Part shown: positions 8,837-12,054 of the stretch, piece by piece | Layout: every line of letters starts with the position of its first letter | How positions within the stretch are numbered: the stretch's first letter is position 1 | Origin: Armatimonadota bacterium | GTDB lineage: Bacteria; Sysuimicrobiota; Sysuimicrobiia; Sysuimicrobiales; JACQTN01 | Direction: 5' to 3' | NCBI GenBank assembly: GCA_016210785.1 | Contig: JACQTN010000179.1 | Coordinates: forward strand, 1-12,054 | Length of the DNA: 12,054 bases | Position numbers and translations under genes: made by a program | Notes under the pieces: model-generated | What the model saw: the letters and a program-made list of their open reading frames with translations, nothing else | Told to the model about the DNA's origin: nothing | Databases searched by the model: none

Positions 8837-8852
8837 TAGGGTGAGGGGTGCC

Positions 8853-9776
8853 TCACACGCGAACCGGATTGTCCTCCTTCACCACCCGCGCGCCCTCCGG
8901 GTCGATCTCCGTCACCACGATCTGGCACGCCACGCCCGCACCGGCGAGGGCGCGTTGCATCGCCTCGCCGCACGCGCCGTCGGGGGCAAAGGCCGCCACC
9001 GTCGGCCCCGACCCGCTCAGCATGACGCCATAGGCGCCGGCGCCCCGCGCCGCGTCCATCACCGCCTCCAGCCACGGCACCAGCGGCCGGCGGTAGGGCT
9101 GGTGCAGCCGGTCCTGGGTGGCCGCGCCCAGCAGGTCGGGCCGGTCGCCGGTCAGCGCCGCCACCAGCAGCGCCGCCCGCCCCACGTTGAACACCGCGTC
9201 CGGAAACGGCACTGTCTGCGGCAGCAGCCGCCGCGCCTCCGCGGTCGAGACCTCCACCTCCGGGATTGCGAGCACGAGCCGCCACGTCCCGCGCACGTCC
9301 ACCTTCGCCCACCGCACGCGGCCGCCGTCCAGGGTGCAGGCCACCAGCCCGCCAACCAGAGCCGGGGTCACGTTATCGGGATGCCCCTCCAGGCCGCACG
9401 CCAGATCCAGCAGCGCGCCCAGCGGCAGCGGGTCGCCGAGCAGCGCGTTGGCGGCCACGGTGCCGCCGGCGATGGCCGCGGCGCTGCTTCCGAGCCCCCG
9501 GCGCAGCGGGATGGCGTTGCGCTGCGTCACCCGCAGCGGGCCCAGCGCACGCCCCGCCTTCTGGGCCACCTCCTCCGCCGTCCGCAGGACCAGGTTGCGG
9601 CCGTCGCGGGGCAGCCGGTCCGCGCCCGCGCCCGTGACGGTCACCTCCGTCCTCTCCGCCCGCTCCACCGTCAGCACGTTGTAGAAACGTACCGCCAGTC
9701 CCAGCGCGTCGAACCCGGGCCCCAGGTTGGCGATGGTCGCCGGCACTTTCACTGTCACGCGCCGGAGCGCGCTCAC
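8853..9776 (-). CDS. thrB: Homoserine kinase
   Basis: A 307-residue GHMP kinase that makes O-phosphohomoserine, the substrate of threonine synthase. Motif 1 is at 11-23 (VPATIANLGPGFD), the ATP-binding glycine loop is PLRRGLGSSAAA at 90-101, and the C-terminal GHMP motif is GVMLSGSGPTVAAF. The length is typical. The GTG start at 9776 overlaps the thrC1 stop as GTGA, so the two are probably translationally coupled. The C-terminus ends just before the palindromic repeat. Function is clear from sequence and from the hom-thrC-thrB order. Confidence 0.97.
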   Translation of the reverse strand: MSALRRVTVKVPATIANLGPGFDALGLAVRFYNVLTVERAERTEVTVTGAGADRLPRDGRNLVLRTAEEVAQKAGRALGPLRVTQRNAIPLRRGLGSSAAAIAGGTVAANALLGDPLPLGALLDLACGLEGHPDNVTPALVGGLVACTLDGGRVRWAKVDVRGTWRLVLAIPEVEVSTAEARRLLPQTVPFPDAVFNVGRAALLVAALTGDRPDLLGAATQDRLHQPYRRPLVPWLEAVMDAARGAGAYGVMLSGSGPTVAAFAPDGACGEAMQRALAGAGVACQIVVTEIDPEGARVVKEDNPVRV

Positions 9777-10876
9777 CGTCCGATGACCCCCTCGATCACC
9801 CGCGCCACCGACTCGAAGGACGCGCGCACCGGCGGCGGGATCCGCACACGCCCCAGCGCCGTGTCCACGTCCTTGAGCCCGTGACCTGTGACGATGGCGA
9901 CCGCCACCTCGCCGTCCGGCAGCGTCCCTTCCGCCGCGCGGCGCAGCAGCCCCGCCACGCCTGTCGCGGAGGCGGGCTCCACGAAGATCCCTTCCTCCCG
10001 CGCCAGCAGGGCCTGCGTCTCCAGGATCTCCTCGTCGGTCACCTTGGTGAACTCACCGGGGCTCGCCTGCCCCGCCCCCCCCGCCGGCTTCCTGGCGGCG
10101 GGTTTGCCGCCGCGGATCGCCGATGCCACCGTCTGCGGCACCCCGATCCGCCGACCCTCCACCAGCGGGGCCGCGCCCGCCGCCTGCACGCCCAGCAGCG
10201 TCGGCAGCGCCGCGATGCGCCCGCGCTCGTGGTACGCCGCCAGGCCGCGCCACAGCGCCGTGATGTTCCCCGCGTTGCCCACGGGCAGCGCGATCAGGTC
10301 CGGCACCCGGCCCAGGGCGTCGCAGATCTCGAAGGCGACCGTCTTCTGCCCCTCCAGCCGGTGCGGGTTGAGCGAGTTCACCAGCGTCAGCGACATCTGC
10401 TCCGTGACGGTGCGCGCCAGCTCCATGGCGTCGTCGAAGGTACCCCGCACGGAGACCGCCTCCGCCCCGTGCACCAGCGCCTGGGCCATTTTGCCCATCG
10501 CGACCCCGCCCGCCGGCACGATGACGAAGCAGGGCAGGCCGGCGCGCGCCGAGTACGCCGCCGCGGAGGCCGCGGTGTTGCCGGTGGAAGCGCAGACGAC
10601 GGCGCGGCTCCGCGCCTCCAGCGCCTTGGAGATCGCCACCGTCATCCCCCGGTCCTTGAAGGACCCGGTGGGATTCGCGCCTTCCACTTTGATGAGGAGC
10701 CGCCGGCCGATGCGCGCGCTCAGCACCCGGCTCTCCACCAGAGGGGTGTTCCCCTCGAGGAGGGTCACCACCGGCGTCTCGCGGGTGACGGGGAGGAACT
10801 CGCGGAACTCCTCGATCACCCCGCGCCAGGTCCCGGGACTCACGCCGACCACGCCCCGCCGGCCACCGGGACTCAC
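9773..10876 (-). CDS. thrC: Threonine synthase 1
   Basis: A 367-residue PLP enzyme of the shorter threonine synthase type with no zinc ribbon. PLP lysine K74 lies in GSFKDRGMT, with CASTGNTAASAAAY at 95-108, LEGQKTVAFE at 174-183 and LPVGNAGNIT at 197-206. A conserved loop is altered: the usual AIRIGNPxSW reads AIRGGKPAAR (253-262), followed by a Gly/Ala/Pro-rich run, while flanking motifs and spacing are normal and in frame. The GTG at 10876 was chosen because it overlaps the hom stop as GTGA with GAGGT nine bases upstream; GTG 10843 is an alternative created by a 33-bp tandem duplication. It lies between hom and thrB, the classical threonine operon order. Confidence 0.93.
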   Translation of the reverse strand: MSPGGRRGVVGVSPGTWRGVIEEFREFLPVTRETPVVTLLEGNTPLVESRVLSARIGRRLLIKVEGANPTGSFKDRGMTVAISKALEARSRAVVCASTGNTAASAAAYSARAGLPCFVIVPAGGVAMGKMAQALVHGAEAVSVRGTFDDAMELARTVTEQMSLTLVNSLNPHRLEGQKTVAFEICDALGRVPDLIALPVGNAGNITALWRGLAAYHERGRIAALPTLLGVQAAGAAPLVEGRRIGVPQTVASAIRGGKPAARKPAGGAGQASPGEFTKVTDEEILETQALLAREEGIFVEPASATGVAGLLRRAAEGTLPDGEVAVAIVTGHGLKDVDTALGRVRIPPPVRASFESVARVIEGVIGR

Positions 10877-10879
10877 GCC
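10833..10879 (-). repeat. 14-bp direct repeats 33 bp apart at the hom/thrC junction
   Basis: GGCGTGAGTCCCGG occurs at 10866-10879, where it contains the hom stop and the thrC GTG, and again at 10833-10846. The offset of 33 bases keeps the frame, giving two similar 11-residue segments at the thrC N-terminus (VSPGGRRGVVG and VSPGTWRGVIE). This looks like a tandem duplication that copied the GTGA start. Confidence 0.8.
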
Positions 10880-12054
10880 TCGTCGACCTCGACGCGGATC
10901 ACGCTGCTGACCTCCTTGAGCACGGCCAGCTCGCGGAGCCTCGGCAGCACCCGCCGCATCCTGGCCTCCTGGGTACGGTGGGTGACCAGCACGATGTCGG
11001 CCACCTCCCCGCGGCTCTTCTGCACGATGGAGGCGATGCTCACGCCCTCCTCGCCGAAGACCGCGGCGATGCGGGCGAAGACGCCCGGCTGATCCGCCGC
11101 CTGGAGGCCCAGGTAGAAGCACGCTTCTGACAGATCGGGATCGCGGATGGGGGTGCTGCGGTAACACGTGCAGCCGAGGCGGCCCGCCGCGCCCAGCCGG
11201 CGGTTGCGGCCGACGTCCACTAGGTCGGCGATGATGGCGCTGGCAGTGGGGCCGCCGCCCGCGCCCCGCCCGTAGAACATCACCTCGCCCACGGCGTCTC
11301 CGCGCACCAGCACGGCGTTGTACTCATCGGTCACCGCGGCGAGGGGATGGGACGTGGGGATCATCGCGGGATGGACCCGGACCTCCACCTGCCCATCCAC
11401 CTGGCGGCCGATGGCCAGCAGCTTGATGACGTAGCCCAGCTCGCGCGCGTACTCGACGTCGCGGGGAGAGATCCGGCTGATGCCCTCGCGGGGCACGTCG
11501 CTGGCCGTGACGCGGGTGTTGAAGCACACCGAGGCCAGGATGGCCAGCTTGGCCGCCGCGTCGTGCCCTTCCACGTCGTCGGTGGGGTCCTGCTCGGCGA
11601 AACCGCGCGCCTGCGCCTCGCTCAGCGCCTCGCTGAACGTCCACCCCTCGCGGGTCATGCGGGTCAGGATGTAGTTGGTCGTCCCGTTCAGGATGCCGGT
11701 CACCTCAACGATGCGGTTGGCGGCCAGTCCTTCCTTGATCGGACGGATCAGCGGGATGCCGCCGCCCACGCTGGCCTCAAAACACAGGTCCACACCCGCC
11801 GCCTCCGCCGCGTCCAACAGCTCGCGCCCGCGGTTGGCCATCAACTGCTTGTTGGCGGTCACCACGCTCTTGCGCTGCTCCAGGGCGCGCAGCACGTAGG
11901 AGCGCGCCGGCTCGATCCCACCCATGACCTCCACCACCACGTCGATGCGCGGGTCGGTGACCACCTCCCACGCGTCGCCGGTCAGCAGGGCACGGTCCAC
12001 GGGCACGGCGCGCGGCTTGTCGGGATGGGCCACGGCGACGCGGCGCACCTGGAA
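10873..12054 (-). CDS. hom: Homoserine dehydrogenase, N-terminus beyond the window
   Basis: This enzyme reduces aspartate semialdehyde to homoserine with NAD(P)H, the branch point towards threonine and methionine. The visible 393 residues begin inside the nucleotide-binding domain; the GxGxxG end of about 35-45 residues lies off the right edge. Seen are VVEVMGGIEPAR, SVVTANKQLMA, FEASVGGGIPLIRPI, GILNGTTNYILTRM, the catalytic segment DPTDDVEGHDAAAKLAIL with D165 and K169 of the visible fragment, and PREGI. A C-terminal ACT domain from about 312 (FYLGLQAADQPGVFARIAAV) suggests threonine feedback. The stop is shared with the thrC1 start (GTGA). The promoter of the amino-acid unit is outside the window. 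Confidence 0.97.
   Translation of the reverse strand, partial: FQVRRVAVAHPDKPRAVPVDRALLTGDAWEVVTDPRIDVVVEVMGGIEPARSYVLRALEQRKSVVTANKQLMANRGRELLDAAEAAGVDLCFEASVGGGIPLIRPIKEGLAANRIVEVTGILNGTTNYILTRMTREGWTFSEALSEAQARGFAEQDPTDDVEGHDAAAKLAILASVCFNTRVTASDVPREGISRISPRDVEYARELGYVIKLLAIGRQVDGQVEVRVHPAMIPTSHPLAAVTDEYNAVLVRGDAVGEVMFYGRGAGGGPTASAIIADLVDVGRNRRLGAAGRLGCTCYRSTPIRDPDLSEACFYLGLQAADQPGVFARIAAVFGEEGVSIASIVQKSRGEVADIVLVTHRTQEARMRRVLPRLRELAVLKEVSSVIRVEVDEA

Noticed and set aside
8469..9884. Plus-strand open frame of 471 codons opposite lysC and thrB, and a similar one at 1194-2609
   Set aside because: Low-complexity Arg/His/Pro-rich translation opposite well-supported genes, with no family resemblance.
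10877..11167. Extension of threonine synthase 1 upstream into the hom gene
   Set aside because: This stretch overlaps the conserved ACT domain of hom in another frame and encodes Arg/Gly-rich sequence unlike any threonine synthase.

Overview
The window is very GC-rich (roughly 70% by eye) and every convincing gene lies on the minus strand, so transcription runs from the right edge to the left. It looks like the chromosome of a high-GC bacterium. The hom-thrC-thrB order, the lysC gene with a second start inside it, and the GerMN lipoprotein-like gene recall Bacillota and related Terrabacteria. Nothing here fixes the phylum. No transposase, phage gene, tRNA, rRNA or CRISPR array was seen, and no gene-free stretch exceeds 300 bases.

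Right half (12054 to about 5760) is an aspartate-family amino-acid block: homoserine dehydrogenase (its start lies off the right edge), threonine synthase 1, homoserine kinase, aspartokinase, a second zinc-ribbon threonine synthase, a ThiS/MoaD-type sulfur-carrier-like protein and an M29 aminopeptidase. hom/thrC and thrC/thrB are joined by four-base GTGA stop-start overlaps. A dispersed-type palindrome separates thrB from lysC. The lysC-thrC2 gap carries two interleaved inverted repeats that could fold as an RNA pseudoknot. The sulfur-carrier-like protein has its diglycine internally at residues 90-91, followed by a 44-residue tail that coincides with a strong palindrome.

Left half (about 4620 to 1) seems to be a new transcription unit. 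An extended -10 element precedes a 25-codon basic leader ORF with the best ribosome-binding site in that gap, and this ORF overlaps the ligA start by GTGA. Then follow NAD-dependent DNA ligase, a GerMN-domain membrane-anchored protein, a two-part protein whose C-terminus is an Hfq/Sm-like domain, and the start of an acyl-CoA carboxyltransferase that runs off the left edge.

The most unusual items are: the Hfq-like domain fused by a long Pro/Ala linker to a domain of the kind seen beside carboxylase genes, with a possible internal start that would release Hfq alone; the tailed sulfur carrier beside an extra threonine synthase, which recalls protein-thiocarboxylate amino-acid synthesis (CysO/CysM type); the candidate pseudoknot; the ligA leader ORF; and a 33-bp tandem duplication that creates alternative thrC starts.
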